Notes under the pieces: model-generated
The model's input: the letters and a program-made list of their open reading frames with translations, nothing else
Told to the model about the DNA's origin: nothing
The model's database searches: none
Shown: positions 38,539 through 48,504 of the stretch, piece after piece
Layout: each line of letters begins with the position of its first letter
Numbering within the stretch: position 1 is the first letter of the stretch
Translations under genes and position numbers: made by a program
Source: Ferrimonas lipolytica
GTDB lineage: Bacteria > Pseudomonadota > Gammaproteobacteria > Enterobacterales > Shewanellaceae
NCBI RefSeq assembly: GCF_012295575.1
Contig: NZ_CP051180.1
Coordinates: 1,178,001 to 1,242,000, forward strand
Direction of reading: 5' to 3'
DNA: 64,000 nt

Positions 38539-38809
38539 GACTGTGTACCAATTAAGTGTTGTTCTTTCCAATGCTGTTAAAGCACCGGCTAGGCGAGTGT
38601 TGGTACATGGGAAAAGCACTACCGCTGTTGATCTTCTGCCGCATTGGAGCACTCCAGCGAAGCGTTTTGGATTGCGACCTAAGGTAAGGGGGATTCCAAA
38701 GGAGGCGAAGCTCCCCCTAATGCATACAAGAATGTGCCGTCGCCTAACAGCACCGAAATCGGTACAGCCGAAGGCTGATATAAACCTCAATACTTAACTA
38801 CACACAGCC
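38539..38809 (+). mobile_element. MITE-like element, copy 5
   Basis: 271 bp. The first base pair of the end is altered (GACTGTGT). Flanks are TTATTTTG (38531-38538) and TTATTTTA (38810-38817), an 8-bp duplication with one change. It lacks the ACCGCGACAT segment and a few following bases found in other full copies. Confidence 0.85.
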
Positions 38810-38821
38810 TTATTTTAAGGG

Positions 38822-38837
38822 CGTGATCTGGGTCACG
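38822..38837. promoter_or_regulatory. CRP/FNR-type site upstream of fumarase
   Basis: CGTGATCTGGGTCACG has inverted CGTGA arms spaced by six bases, the CRP spacing. It lies 111 bp before the start codon and 12 bp from the end of MITE copy 5. CRP control of fumarase is inferred. Confidence 0.55.
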
Positions 38838-38948
38838 GATGGTGGAGCGTACGCCATCATCAAGGTATGATGTCCCAAGCAAACTAAACAACACCGGTAA
38901 TCAACCGGGGTAACGTGATTTTGGGCGGGATGCCCACCGGAGAACATC

Positions 38949-40460
38949 ATGGCAGTAATTCGTAAGGAAGATTTTGTTAGCTCCGTAGCTGACGCTCTGC
39001 AGTACATTTCCTACTACCACCCTAAGGATTTCATTCAAGCGCTTACCAAGGCCCACCAACGGGAGCAAAACCCGGCAGCCAAGGATGCGATTGCACAGAT
39101 CCTTATTAACTCCCGTATGAGCGCCGAGGGCCGTCGACCTCTGTGTCAAGACACAGGCATTGTTACCTGCTTTGTGAAAATTGGTATGCAGGTGCAGTGG
39201 GATTCAGACCAAACCGTGCAAGAGATGGTTGATGAGGGAGTACGTCAAGCGTATTTGAACCCTGATAACCCGCTGCGTGCGTCTATTGTTGCCGATCCTG
39301 CTGGCAGTCGTAAAAACACCAAGGACAACACACCATCAGTGGTTCATATTGAGATGGTTGCTGGTGGCGAAGTGGAAGTGATGCTGGCGGCTAAAGGTGG
39401 CGGCTCGGAAAACAAATCGAAGATGGCCATGCTCAATCCGTCGGATAATATTGCCGATTGGGTAATTAAAACATTGCCAACCATGGGCGCTGGCTGGTGT
39501 CCACCGGGCATGCTTGGTTTGGGTATCGGTGGCACGGCAGAAAAAGCCGCCGTATTAGCAAAAGAATCATTGATGGGTCATGTTGATATCCATGAACTGC
39601 AAGCACGCGGCCCTCAAAATGCAGAAGAGGAGCTACGTTTAGAGATCTTTGAACGAGCCAACGAGCTTGGCATTGGTGCCCAAGGTCTTGGCGGCGTTAC
39701 CACGGTTCTGGATGTAAAGATCCATTCCGCGCCTACCCACGCCGCGTCAAAACCGGTGGTGATGATCCCTAATTGTGCCGCGACTCGTCATGTCCACTTC
39801 CATCTCGATGGCTCTGGCCCTGCTGAACTGCCGGTACCAGATCTAAACGATTGGCCGCAAATTACTCAAGAAGTGGGTGACAACGTTAAGCGGGTGAATC
39901 TCGATAACATCAGCGCTGCACAGCAACAAAGCTGGCAAGCCGGCGACGTATTGTTACTGAATGGCAAGATCCTTACCGGACGCGATGCGGCGCACAAGCG
40001 TTTAAAAGAGATGCTAGACAGTGGTCAAGGCATGCCTGAGGGCGTCGACTTTACCGGTAAGTTTATCTATTACGTAGGCCCAGTTGATGCAGTGGGTGAT
40101 GAAGTAGTTGGCCCAGCAGGACCAACAACCGCAACACGGATGGATAAGTTTACCGAGCAAATGCTAGCTCAAACTGGCTTGATGGGGATGATTGGCAAAG
40201 CCGAGCGTGGGCCCGCCACAGTCGATAGTATTGCTAAGCACAAATCAGCCTATTTAATGGCTGTTGGTGGTGCTGCTTACTTGGTTTCCAAAGCGATTAA
40301 ATCAGCAAGGGTAGTCGCCTTTGAAGATCTCGGCATGGAAGCGATTTACGAGTTTGATGTGAAGGATATGCCGGTAACCGTAGCGGTTGATGCGAATGGC
40401 AATAACGTTCATGAAACCGGTCCAGCATATTGGCGTGGCGAGCTAGCCAAGCAAAAATAA
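38949..40460 (+). CDS. Class I fumarate hydratase (iron-sulfur type)
   Basis: 503 residues in one chain, joining an alpha-like domain and a beta-like domain (residues about 330-500, VKRVNLDNISAAQQQSWQAGD to the end), as in FumA/FumB. The three Fe-S cysteines are in RPLCQDTGI, MIPNCAATRHV and GWCPPGMLG. HLDGSGPAELPVPD and GKFIYYVGPVDAVGDEVVGPAGPTTATRMDKFT carry the catalytic region. It hydrates fumarate to malate in the TCA cycle or the reductive anaerobic branch. Whether it corresponds to FumA or FumB cannot be decided. ATG 38949 follows GGAGAACATC. A strong terminator follows. Confidence 0.93.
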   Translation: MAVIRKEDFVSSVADALQYISYYHPKDFIQALTKAHQREQNPAAKDAIAQILINSRMSAEGRRPLCQDTGIVTCFVKIGMQVQWDSDQTVQEMVDEGVRQAYLNPDNPLRASIVADPAGSRKNTKDNTPSVVHIEMVAGGEVEVMLAAKGGGSENKSKMAMLNPSDNIADWVIKTLPTMGAGWCPPGMLGLGIGGTAEKAAVLAKESLMGHVDIHELQARGPQNAEEELRLEIFERANELGIGAQGLGGVTTVLDVKIHSAPTHAASKPVVMIPNCAATRHVHFHLDGSGPAELPVPDLNDWPQITQEVGDNVKRVNLDNISAAQQQSWQAGDVLLLNGKILTGRDAAHKRLKEMLDSGQGMPEGVDFTGKFIYYVGPVDAVGDEVVGPAGPTTATRMDKFTEQMLAQTGLMGMIGKAERGPATVDSIAKHKSAYLMAVGGAAYLVSKAIKSARVVAFEDLGMEAIYEFDVKDMPVTVAVDANGNNVHETGPAYWRGELAKQK

Positions 40461-40472
40461 GCGTAGTGTTTC

Positions 40473-40509
40473 AAAAAGCCGGCAACCTAAGAAGGCTGCC
40501 GGCTTTTTT
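40473..40509 (+). terminator. Intrinsic terminator of fumarase
   Basis: AAAAAGCCGGCA (40473-40484) pairs with TGCCGGCTTTTT (40497-40508), ending in six T residues. Confidence 0.92.
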
Positions 40510-40587
40510 GGTTTTGTTGGCGCCATTACAGTAATAACTTGGCCGTAACCCCATTACTGACTAGTGGAAAGATAAAACAAAACTAGA

Positions 40588-40781
40588 GGCTGTGGTAATG
40601 GTTGTTAAGCCGAGCAGTCCAGCGGAGCGTTTTGGACTGCGACCTAAGGCAAAGGGGGCGGAGCTCCCCCTAATGTATCCAAGAATGTGTCGTCGCCACC
40701 GCGACATCCTCACCTAAAAGCACCGCAATCGGTGAAGCCGAAAGCTTAAGATAAACTTCAGCAGCTAACTACGACATAGCC
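40588..40781 (+). mobile_element. MITE-like element, copy 6 (internally deleted)
   Basis: 194 bp: a short left end (GGCTGTGG) joined to the family from the GAGCAGTCCAGCGAAGCG-like region through to the right end GACATAGCC. About 100 bp of the left half are missing. No clear duplication. Confidence 0.78.
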
Positions 40782-40945
40782 AATATCATTACCTGATAGC
40801 ATTGGCCCGCTGTGGCAAGCATTGCAGCCGGAGTCGATAACGTTATTGGTTCCAATAGGCGCTTCACGCTGGTCAGTTCGCCTGGTCGAATATTGATCTA
40901 GTACTGCGTGCTGAAGTGTCTGCTTAAAGGGGAACCCCGTCGATT

Positions 40946-41473
40946 TTATCGTGTCTTGGCATAAACCGCAGTGTCACTTAAATCGCCGTTGGGTAAGCGA
41001 TGATCGCAGTAGTGGATTCCCTCAAACTGGTAACCGCAGCGGATAGCCACCGCCCGGCTTTTATCGTTGTTAACGTCGGTTCTTATCTCGATTCGCTCGG
41101 CATCTAGTTCAACGAAGGTGTGATGCTCGATGGTGTTAACCGCTTCGGTTATGTAACCGTGGCCAACGTAAGCGGTGCGTAGCCAGTAACCAATCTCAAA
41201 GTAGGGCACCGATTTATCGCGGATGAACAGGCCAATGGCGCCAATAAACTCGTCGGACTCTTTCTCAAAGAGTGAGAAACGCAGCTCATTTTGATAATTG
41301 GCGAAGTCATCTATCGCTTGTTTCATGCTCGCAACAGACTCCTGCTCAGTAAGCGCCGAGCTAACCCACGGCAAGAACTGACTTAGCTCAAGCTGACTTT
41401 CAATTATGGCAGCCAGCATTAATGGCTGATGCTGGAGTGAAGGTGGGGCAAAACGCAGTCGCTCACTTTCCAT
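40946..41473 (-). CDS. GNAT-family N-acetyltransferase (RimJ/RimL-like)
   Basis: 175 residues. The acetyl-CoA loop region reads GYWLRTAYVGHGYITEAVN, with the preceding strand EFIGAIGLFIRDKSVPYFEIG and the later IEIRTDVNNDKSRAVAIRCGYQFEG, the typical RimJ/RimL order (xxRxNxxSxxVAxxxGF). Family members acetylate ribosomal protein termini, amino acids or antibiotics; this one cannot be assigned. Single gene with a start at 41473 after ACAGGAACAGC. Confidence 0.85.
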   Translation of the reverse strand: MESERLRFAPPSLQHQPLMLAAIIESQLELSQFLPWVSSALTEQESVASMKQAIDDFANYQNELRFSLFEKESDEFIGAIGLFIRDKSVPYFEIGYWLRTAYVGHGYITEAVNTIEHHTFVELDAERIEIRTDVNNDKSRAVAIRCGYQFEGIHYCDHRLPNGDLSDTAVYAKTR

Positions 41474-41852
41474 AATGCTGTTCCTGTGGCGTTAAACTGT
41501 TGATACTTGGTTGTCGAACCAGTTGATGATGGTTGCATCGAACGTAGCGGCACTCGTGCTAAGCGTGATCGCAAGGGGACTGTTGCATGTTATTTTCATT
41601 GTTACTACTACTAGTTGAAATGGCGGCCACAACGCTAACACCCGTTGATTTGAAACGGCTATCTTTAGATTTACATACTAGTACGAAGTCATTGATAAAT
41701 AAAAATATTGTTTATTATCAGTAATTAACTTGGCCAACGCTCTCACGGCAGCTAACTGCTTTGGGTGGTTAGTCGTTTGCTTTGAGCAAGAGTAACTGGC
41801 AAGGGTATAAGCCCAATACCATCAATACCATCAATACCATCGTAATAAAAAG
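41474..41852. other. Intergenic region with a short tandem repeat
   Basis: About 380 AT-rich bases upstream of the GNAT gene. The only structure seen is three perfect copies of AATACCATC at 41816-41842, immediately before the target duplication of MITE copy 7. Confidence 0.5.
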
Positions 41853-42144
41853 GCTGTGTACCAACTAAGTGTTGTTGTTTCCAATGTTGTTAAAGCACCG
41901 GCTAGGTGAGTGTTGATACAAAGGGAAAGCACTACCGTCGTTGATCTGCAGCTGCATTGGAGCAGTGCAGCGAAGCGCTTTGGACTGCGACCTAAGGCAA
42001 AGGGGGATTCCAAAGCGGGCGAAGCTCCCCGCTAATGCATACAAGAATGTGCCGTCGCCACCGCGACATAGTCTCCTAAAAGCATCGAAATCGATGAAGC
42101 CGAAAGCTTTAAGATAAACTTCAACAGCTAACTACGACACAGCC
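41853..42144 (+). mobile_element. MITE-like element, copy 7 (full length, perfect duplication)
   Basis: 292 bp from GGCTGTGTACC to GACACAGCC. It is bounded by identical 8-bp AATAAAAA at 41845-41852 and 42145-42152. The right duplication is the U tract of the minus-strand RND pump terminator. This is the clearest copy for defining the element. Confidence 0.92.
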
Positions 42145-42173
42145 AATAAAAAGGGCGCTACCGAGTAGCGCCC
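42145..42173 (-). terminator. Intrinsic terminator of the second RND pump
   Basis: GGGCGCTA (42153-42160) pairs perfectly with TAGCGCCC (42166-42173) around CCGAG. On the minus strand it ends in TTTTTATT, which is also the MITE target duplication. Confidence 0.88.
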
Positions 42174-42205
42174 TGTAATGGGTGTTGCCATTTGAACAGG
42201 AAAGG

Positions 42206-45200
42206 TTAATCCGCCTTGTTTACCTGCTCTGCAGTCACTTCGAGCGGGGCATTGCCTAACCGTGTATGTAGGTTTTCTCTTAAGCGCTGAAATACTACGT
42301 ACAGCGGTGGGATGATAAAAATAGCGATAACTGCGGAGGCAAGCATACCGCCAAATACTGCTGTACCAACCCCACGACGACTGAGCATACCAGCGCCATC
42401 GGCAATGATGAGCGGGATCAAGCCGGCGATAAAGGCGAAGCTCGTCATCATTACTGCACGAAAACGTAACTTAGCCCCTTCAGCGGCTGCATCGAGAATG
42501 GATTCACCCGCTTCACGCCGTTCTTTGGAGAACTCTACAATCAAGATGGCGTTCTTGGCTGACAGTGCTATCAACACCACAATACCAATTTGAGCGTACA
42601 TATTGAGTTCAAGTCCGGTGATTAACAAGGTAACTAAAGCGCCTAAAATGGCAACCGATACCGATAAGATAACCACCGCTGGAATGCTCCAGCTTTCGTA
42701 TAGAGCGACCAAGAATAGATAGACAAACACCAGTGCAAAGATAAGGATCGGTGCCATCTGTCCAGCGGCACGTTTCTCTTGCAAGGCGTTGGTTGTCCAT
42801 TCAAAGTCGTAACCTGCCGGTAGCGTAGCTGCAGATAACTCTTCCATTGCAATAAGTGCATCGCCGGAGGAAACGCCTTCTGCTGGGCCACCGTTAATGG
42901 TGATACTACGGCTGTTGTTGTAACGCACGATTGATTGTGGACTCAAGCTCAGCGATGGGGTTGCTACTGCTCGCAACGGCACCATTTCGCCTTTGTTGTT
43001 GCGTACGTGGATTCGGTAAAGGTCGTCAAACTCATTACGGTCTTCCATTTCGCCTTGAATATTCACCTGCCAGGTACGGCCGAACATATTGAAATCGTTA
43101 ACGTAAACGCCGCCAAGTGTGGCCTGCAGTGCTAAAAATACATCAGCAATGTTTACCCCTAACGTTTGGGTTTTATCTCGGTCAATGTCTAGATAAACCT
43201 GCGGCGTTTCAGCGGTGTAGGTGGTAAATAGCCCGGCGAGTTCAGGACTTTGGTTGCCAGACATCACCAATCCACGGCCTACGGCTGCCAATTCAACCGG
43301 CGGTCGCCCTTGCAGATCCTTGAGCTGGTACTCAAAGCCTGAACCTGTGCCTAAGCCGATAATCGGCGGGATGTTAAAGGCGAAGATATTGGCATCAGGA
43401 ATCATTGCAAACTTACTTTGCAGGTTACCAAGAATACCATACAAGCTTAGTTCTTCGGTTGTTCGCTCCTCATAGGGATCTAATGTGGCAGCAAAAAACG
43501 CGGAATTCGACTTGGCTTGATTATCGATGATACTGAAACCAATTACCGTACCGAAGCTGCGGATACCATCGGTTTCTAGCATTAACGCTTCGGCTTGCTT
43601 AACTACCTCGGCAGTTCGGTTAACCGACGAACCTTCTGGCAGCTGCACCTCAACTAAGAATACCCCTTGGTCTTCATCGGGCAGGAAGCCGGTCGGAACC
43701 ATATTGCCAGTGGTATAGATACTGAAGAAAATAAACGCCAGCGCCGGTAAACTCAGCATTGAAACTCGAACCAAGCGCCTAACTATCGATACGTAACCAT
43801 CTCGGGTTTTGTCGATTCCGCCCATTACCTTACGAACAACGACGTTGTACTTCTCACCGTCTTCAGGCTTATGTGGCTTCAATAGGATTGCACACAGCGC
43901 AGGGCTAAGCGTTAAAGCATTAATGGCTGAAATTACCATCGAGGCAGAAACCGCCACTGCGAATTGCTGAAACATTTGACCAGTGATGCCTGGAATAAAT
44001 GCTACTGGCACAAATACCGCTAACAGCACTGAAGTAACCGCAATGATAGGCGCGGTGATTTGACTCATCGCTTTCTTTGCTGCCTGAACCGGAGTTAGCT
44101 CGGGCTCTGTCTCCATAATGTGTTCAACGTTTTCAACCACGATAATGGCGTCATCAACGACGATACCGATGGCGACCACCAACGCCAGTAATGACACGGT
44201 ATTAGCAGAGAAACCCATCGCCCCCATAACAATAAAGGCACCGATAATGGATACCGGTACGGCAACGATCGGGATTAAGGTGGCGCGGAAATTACCGAGG
44301 AACAGATAAACGACGATGACAACTAAGATGAGTGCTTCAAATAGAGTGTGTTTAACCGCTTCAATACTCGATTTGACGAAGCTGGTTGTGTCGTAATCAA
44401 CGGTGAACTCTACCCCTTCTGGGAAGCGTTCGGACAGTTCAGTCATTTTGGCCACCACATTATCGGCGGCGTCGATGGCGTTTGAACCTGGAGATTTAAA
44501 TATGCCAATTAGTGCGGTTGGGCCACCGTTATAGCGGCTATAGGCATCGGCAATCTCAGCGCCAATTTCAGCGCGACCAATTTGGCCTAAGCGGATAAAG
44601 GAGCCGTCTGGGTTGGCGCGAATAACAACGTTTTCAAACTCTTCTGGGGTACTTAAGCGGCCCTTGGTGTTAATAGTTAGCTGAAACTCTTGATCTGAGG
44701 TCATTGGTTGAGCACCAATACGACCTACTGCGGCTTGCAGGTTTTGCGCTTGCAGGGCGGCAATAACATCGTTATTGGTCAGCTTAAGCTGAGTCATCTT
44801 GTCGGTGTTGAGCCAGATCCTCATGCTGTAGCTCAAACCGAACAGCTGCACATCACCCACGCCATTAAGACGCTTTAATTCATCGATGATGTTGATGTTG
44901 GCGTAGTTACTTAAGAACAGCGTATCGAACTCACCATTTGGAGAGTAGATAGGGATGGTTTGTAATAGTGCCGAAGATTTCTTCTTAGTGTCGACCCCAA
45001 GCTGTGTTACCTCACTGGGCAATAACGCCATCGCTAAATCGACTTTGTTTTTGGTGTTAACGGTGTTGATGTCGGGATCAGTACCTACCTCAAACGATAC
45101 TGTTAGGTAGTAACTGCCGTCGCTACCGCTGTTTGATTTCATATAGAGCAGGTTATCGACACCGATTACTTGCGATTCGATAGTCTGGGCGACAGTAGCT

Positions 45201-45379
45201 TCGATAACCTCGGCACTTGCCCCAGGATAATAGGCAACTACCTCCACCTGCGGTGGGACGATGTCTGGGAATTGCGATACCGACAATCGGTCAAGCGAGA
45301 CCATACCTGCAATAGCCAATACCAATGAGATGACGATGGCAAAGCGAGGACGGTCGATAAACGTATCAGAGAACGACAT
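42206..45379 (-). CDS. RND multidrug efflux pump (second system, HAE1)
   Basis: 1057 residues. It starts [23 protein letters not shown] and contains [22 protein letters not shown], the relay pair in [18 protein letters not shown], and [19 protein letters not shown] with the TM10 Lys. Closer in these segments to MexF/OqxB-type pumps than to AcrB; that assignment is from memory. Its adaptor lies upstream, 11 bp away. No outer-membrane channel belongs to the operon, so it may use the one at 37068-38468. Confidence 0.92.
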   Translation of the reverse strand: MSFSDTFIDRPRFAIVISLVLAIAGMVSLDRLSVSQFPDIVPPQVEVVAYYPGASAEVIEATVAQTIESQVIGVDNLLYMKSNSGSDGSYYLTVSFEVGTDPDINTVNTKNKVDLAMALLPSEVTQLGVDTKKKSSALLQTIPIYSPNGEFDTLFLSNYANINIIDELKRLNGVGDVQLFGLSYSMRIWLNTDKMTQLKLTNNDVIAALQAQNLQAAVGRIGAQPMTSDQEFQLTINTKGRLSTPEEFENVVIRANPDGSFIRLGQIGRAEIGAEIADAYSRYNGGPTALIGIFKSPGSNAIDAADNVVAKMTELSERFPEGVEFTVDYDTTSFVKSSIEAVKHTLFEALILVVIVVYLFLGNFRATLIPIVAVPVSIIGAFIVMGAMGFSANTVSLLALVVAIGIVVDDAIIVVENVEHIMETEPELTPVQAAKKAMSQITAPIIAVTSVLLAVFVPVAFIPGITGQMFQQFAVAVSASMVISAINALTLSPALCAILLKPHKPEDGEKYNVVVRKVMGGIDKTRDGYVSIVRRLVRVSMLSLPALAFIFFSIYTTGNMVPTGFLPDEDQGVFLVEVQLPEGSSVNRTAEVVKQAEALMLETDGIRSFGTVIGFSIIDNQAKSNSAFFAATLDPYEERTTEELSLYGILGNLQSKFAMIPDANIFAFNIPPIIGLGTGSGFEYQLKDLQGRPPVELAAVGRGLVMSGNQSPELAGLFTTYTAETPQVYLDIDRDKTQTLGVNIADVFLALQATLGGVYVNDFNMFGRTWQVNIQGEMEDRNEFDDLYRIHVRNNKGEMVPLRAVATPSLSLSPQSIVRYNNSRSITINGGPAEGVSSGDALIAMEELSAATLPAGYDFEWTTNALQEKRAAGQMAPILIFALVFVYLFLVALYESWSIPAVVILSVSVAILGALVTLLITGLELNMYAQIGIVVLIALSAKNAILIVEFSKERREAGESILDAAAEGAKLRFRAVMMTSFAFIAGLIPLIIADGAGMLSRRGVGTAVFGGMLASAVIAIFIIPPLYVVFQRLRENLHTRLGNAPLEVTAEQVNKAD

Positions 45380-45390
45380 AGAGTTCAGCC

Positions 45391-46503
45391 TCAGTCCGCG
45401 GTTACGGTGGTCGGGTTAACGGTAACGCCAGGGCGAACCTTTTGAATACCGGCAATAATGACCTTATCGCCTTCGTTAAGGCCTTTTAGAATCACCACGT
45501 TGGTTCCAATCACAGTGCCGGTTGTGATTCGTTGCTGTTGGACGATATTGCTACCATCCACCATCATCACGTAGGAGCCGACTTGATCAAGCTGAATAGA
45601 GCGCTGCGGCACCATCAATTTGAGCTCGGCATTAGTGCTTTCTACCTTCACATTGACCAGTTGTTGGTCGACCAGTAACCCTTGTGGATTGGGAAACTCA
45701 GCTCTAACTAAAGTGGTGTCGGTGCTAGGATTAGAGGTTACGTCAATATAGTTAATAACCCCGGTTTGGTCGTACTCCGTGCCATCAGCCATCTCGACTT
45801 TTACTGCGACTTTAGATGAGTCAATTGCACTGGACTCTTTACGGATTTGTAATAGTTCTAATTGGGTTACCGGAAAGGTTACATAGATAGGATCTTGGCT
45901 AACGATGGTGGCCAAATCGCCACTAAGCGGGTTGAGGTAATCGCCGGGATCATAAGCGGAACGGCTGATTCTACCGGCAACTGGTGCGGAGATATCGGTG
46001 TAACTTAAGTCGAGCTCAGCCTTTTGTAAATTGGCTTGCTGGCTCTGCATACTACCTGTTGCTTCAATTAAGGCGGCGTTTGCCTTATCAAAGTCATCTT
46101 GGGAGGCGACGTTGGTTTTAAGCAGTTTGGCGAAACGCTTTTTCTCTACCGCGGCCAACTTAGTGGTGCCGTCCAAGCTAGTGATAGACCCTTTAATGGC
46201 ATCTACTTGCGCTTGATATTGGCCTTTTTCAATCGAAAAAAGCAGTTGTCCCGCTTCAACCTCAGCCCCTTCAATATAGTGAATACCCTCTAAGTAACCG
46301 GCGACACGGGCTTTAAGTGAAACGGTATTGACCGCTTCGACTCGGCCGCTAAAGCCGGTACTTGGAGTAACTTCACGCATTGTAGCAGTAGCAACGGTCA
46401 CTGCCGCGACTGGTGTATCAGCTGCTAAGGCTGGTGTGACATAGCCTGCGATGACAAAAAACGGTAAAGCAGTAACAGCTCGAATTGAATTGCGTATATG
46501 CAT
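45391..46503 (-). CDS. RND efflux periplasmic adaptor (second system)
   Basis: 370 residues with a cleavable signal peptide (cleavage after TPALA-AD) rather than a lipobox. The lipoyl halves are [32 protein letters not shown] and [25 protein letters not shown], with the helical hairpin in between. It begins the two-gene operon with the pump. The segment upstream holds a palindrome that could be an operator; no regulator gene is adjacent. Confidence 0.9.
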   Translation of the reverse strand: MHIRNSIRAVTALPFFVIAGYVTPALAADTPVAAVTVATATMREVTPSTGFSGRVEAVNTVSLKARVAGYLEGIHYIEGAEVEAGQLLFSIEKGQYQAQVDAIKGSITSLDGTTKLAAVEKKRFAKLLKTNVASQDDFDKANAALIEATGSMQSQQANLQKAELDLSYTDISAPVAGRISRSAYDPGDYLNPLSGDLATIVSQDPIYVTFPVTQLELLQIRKESSAIDSSKVAVKVEMADGTEYDQTGVINYIDVTSNPSTDTTLVRAEFPNPQGLLVDQQLVNVKVESTNAELKLMVPQRSIQLDQVGSYVMMVDGSNIVQQQRITTGTVIGTNVVILKGLNEGDKVIIAGIQKVRPGVTVNPTTVTAD

Positions 46504-46663
46504 AATGTGGGTCCCTCCAAAGTCTCCATGCTACTACAGTTGTCAGGCAAAAAGTTAACAAATACATAAACTTTGATTTAACAATTGGTTTTTACCTTAA
46601 CGATTTGATAACTATCCGCTAAATTGAATGAGATTCACCCCGTGGGAGTCGGGTCTCATCAAA

Positions 46664-46684
46664 TTTAGGGCTATAGGCCCTAAA
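46664..46684. promoter_or_regulatory. Palindrome upstream of the second RND operon
   Basis: TTTAGGGC (46664-46671) and GCCCTAAA (46677-46684) are perfect inverted arms around TATAG. It lies 161 bp before the adaptor start and 41 bp from MITE copy 8. It has no T tract, so an operator is likelier than a terminator. Confidence 0.45.
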
Positions 46685-46724
46685 GTTGACATAACGAAAC
46701 AGTCTCGTGGGCAATACAAATATT

Positions 46725-47015
46725 GGCTGTGTCGCAGTTAGCTGTTGAAGCTTATCTTAAGCCTTCGACTTCACCGATTGCGGTGCTTTTAGAGGAGGAT
46801 GTCGCGGTGGCGACGGCACATTCTTGTATGCATTAGGGGGAGCTTCGCCCCCTTTGGAATCCTCCTTGCCTTAGGTCGCAGTCCAAAGCGCTTCGCTGAA
46901 CTGCTCCAATGCGGCAGAAGATCAATAGCGGTAGTGCGTTACCCTTGGTATCGCGACTCGCCTAGTCAGTGCTTTAACAGCATTGGAAAGAGCAACAGTT
47001 AATTGGTACACAGCC
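46725..47015 (-). mobile_element. MITE-like element, copy 8 (full length, perfect duplication)
   Basis: 291 bp in reverse orientation, flanked by identical CAAATATT at 46717-46724 and 47016-47023. It is not near a terminator, so the target choice is AT-rich 8-mers rather than hairpins as such. Confidence 0.92.
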
Positions 47016-47350
47016 CAAATATTTGGTCTAAATTCGCTCCTGAGCGAGCAGGACGGTATGTGGTGACAGCAGTGTAAAGTGGCGTTGTGGATTGATTGAA
47101 TGTGCAAGATGCCGTGCTCAGACAGACATAACTTGCCATCGTCACCAAGCAGTCAATGGTGACCGTGCTCGCCCTGTTGCTTTTAGCCGCCAGCAATCAT
47201 TCATATATATCGATTTGCTCCTTTTAAGGAACAATTACTCTGTATTTCTTAGGATAATCAGCGTCAGGCGAATATTGCATACTGCTCAGCATCATTGGCA
47301 CCACAGCATGCTTAGCGTAACTGACGTTGAAGCATCGAAAAGGAAAAATC
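47016..47350. other. Intergenic region before the secreted MBL gene
   Basis: 335 bases between MITE copy 8 and the MBL-fold gene. Nothing recognisable beyond a ribosome binding site (AAGGA) at the end. Confidence 0.4.
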
Positions 47351-48277
47351 ATGTTGTCTTTTAATCGCTTGTTGGCTCGTATCGGAGCCGTGTTAGTGGT
47401 CGTTAGTAGCGCTTCGGTAGCGGCGCAATCGAGCCAAATGCTGGGCCACGTTAGTATCACTGAACTGGATAAACAGTTAACTATCCATAGTTTCACTGCT
47501 CCGGAAGAGAGTGAATTGGTTAACAGCCATATTATTGAGACGCCTAATCGATTGATTATGATTGACGGCCAGTTTTTTCGTGATTATGCCAAGCAGTTGC
47601 GTGGTTATGTGGATGGCTTAGGCAAGCCGCTCGACCGAGTCTATCTTTCTCATCAACATCCAGATCACTGGTTTGGTTTGGAGATGTTTGCCGAGACGCC
47701 AATATATGCCCAAGCGGAGATAGCCAAGGAACTCGAAGCGAAAGCAAATATGTTTATTAAGGTGCGCCGTAAAGAGTTTGGTGAGCGGGTTACCGCCACC
47801 CCGGCCCATGTTGACAACGTTATTACCTCGGCAACCACCATCGATGGCATTAAATTTGAATTTGAGTTGGTTAAAGATGCCGAGGCTGATTATCAGACCA
47901 TTGTTCGCTTGCCGCAGTACAAGGTAGCGTTTGTCCAAGATCTGTTGTCAAACAATGCCCATGCGTTTTTTGCCAAATTGGACTTTAGCAGTTGGCAAAC
48001 ACAGCTTAACTACTTGCAGACTCACTATTCAGATTGGCGTTTATTTATTGGCCACGGCTTCCCCGCTGAGGCTGACGCTGATGCTATTACCCAGCAGCAG
48101 CAGTATTTAGAGACGGCTGAACGAATTGTTAATTCAGACGAGAATATTGATCAAGCAGCTATGACCGAAGCGATGTTGAAGGAATACCCATCCTTGGGAG
48201 CGGCACCGTTAGTGGATATTAGTAGCATGTTTTTTCATAAAATCTTAAAGCCGCGATTAGAACAGCAACCACAGTAG
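47351..48277 (+). CDS. Secreted MBL-fold metallo-hydrolase
   Basis: 308 residues with a signal peptide (cleavage near SVAA-QS). The zinc-binding motif is HQHPDHWFG (HxHxDH with substituted second position, as SHQHPDH), and further ligand regions are VAFVQDLLSNNAHAF and IGHGFP. The lactamase_B fold is clear, but it does not carry the class B beta-lactamase motifs; substrates of such exported proteins are varied (lactones, cyclic esters, alkyl sulfates). ATG 47351 follows AAGGA. Single gene, followed by a MITE derivative. Confidence 0.8.
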   Translation: MLSFNRLLARIGAVLVVVSSASVAAQSSQMLGHVSITELDKQLTIHSFTAPEESELVNSHIIETPNRLIMIDGQFFRDYAKQLRGYVDGLGKPLDRVYLSHQHPDHWFGLEMFAETPIYAQAEIAKELEAKANMFIKVRRKEFGERVTATPAHVDNVITSATTIDGIKFEFELVKDAEADYQTIVRLPQYKVAFVQDLLSNNAHAFFAKLDFSSWQTQLNYLQTHYSDWRLFIGHGFPAEADADAITQQQQYLETAERIVNSDENIDQAAMTEAMLKEYPSLGAAPLVDISSMFFHKILKPRLEQQPQ

Positions 48278-48296
48278 TGCAAACGATATTTACTTT

Positions 48297-48401
48297 GGTT
48301 GTGTCACAGTTAAGTGTTGAGGTTTATATCAAGCCTTCGGCTCTACCGATTGCGGTGCTTTATCAGCATTGGAAAGAACAACACTTAGTTGGTACACAGC
48401 C
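48297..48401 (-). mobile_element. MITE-like element, copy 9 (105-bp deletion derivative)
   Basis: Both ends are present (GGTTGTGT...ACACAGCC) but only 105 bp remain. The join lies in GGTGCTTT, an 8-mer found twice in full-length reverse-orientation copies, so the loss is a deletion between direct repeats. Flanks are TTTACTTT (48289-48296) and TCTACTTT (48402-48409). Confidence 0.88.
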
Positions 48402-48456
48402 TCTACTTTTAGCTCAATGGCAATGCGCCTGGGTTGATGAAGTTGTTATTAGCCAA

Positions 48457-48492
48457 ACTGGCTGAGCTGAAATCAATTTCAGCTCGGCCAGT
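48457..48492. terminator. Long hairpin between convergent genes
   Basis: ACTGGCTGAGCTGAAA (48457-48472) pairs with TTTCAGCTCGGCCAGT (48477-48492), 16 pairs with one wobble. No long T tract on either side, so termination strength is uncertain; it lies 12 bp past the antiporter stop. Confidence 0.65.
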
Positions 48493-48504
48493 GTTATTGC
48501 ACTA

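Noticed and set aside
38377-38790. 137-codon minus-strand frame spanning the end of the efflux channel gene and a MITE
   Set aside because: It is antisense to a solid gene for part of its length and continues into the non-coding repeat.
41816-41842. Three tandem copies of AATACCATC as a CRISPR-like or iteron array
   Set aside because: Only 27 bp, no spacers and no replication genes nearby; kept only as a note in the intergenic entry.
42312-44309. Plus-strand open frames inside the second RND pump gene
   Set aside because: Antisense shadows of a full-length conserved gene.
46664-46684. Terminator on either strand
   Set aside because: No T tract follows the hairpin on either strand and no gene ends nearby; an operator is more likely.
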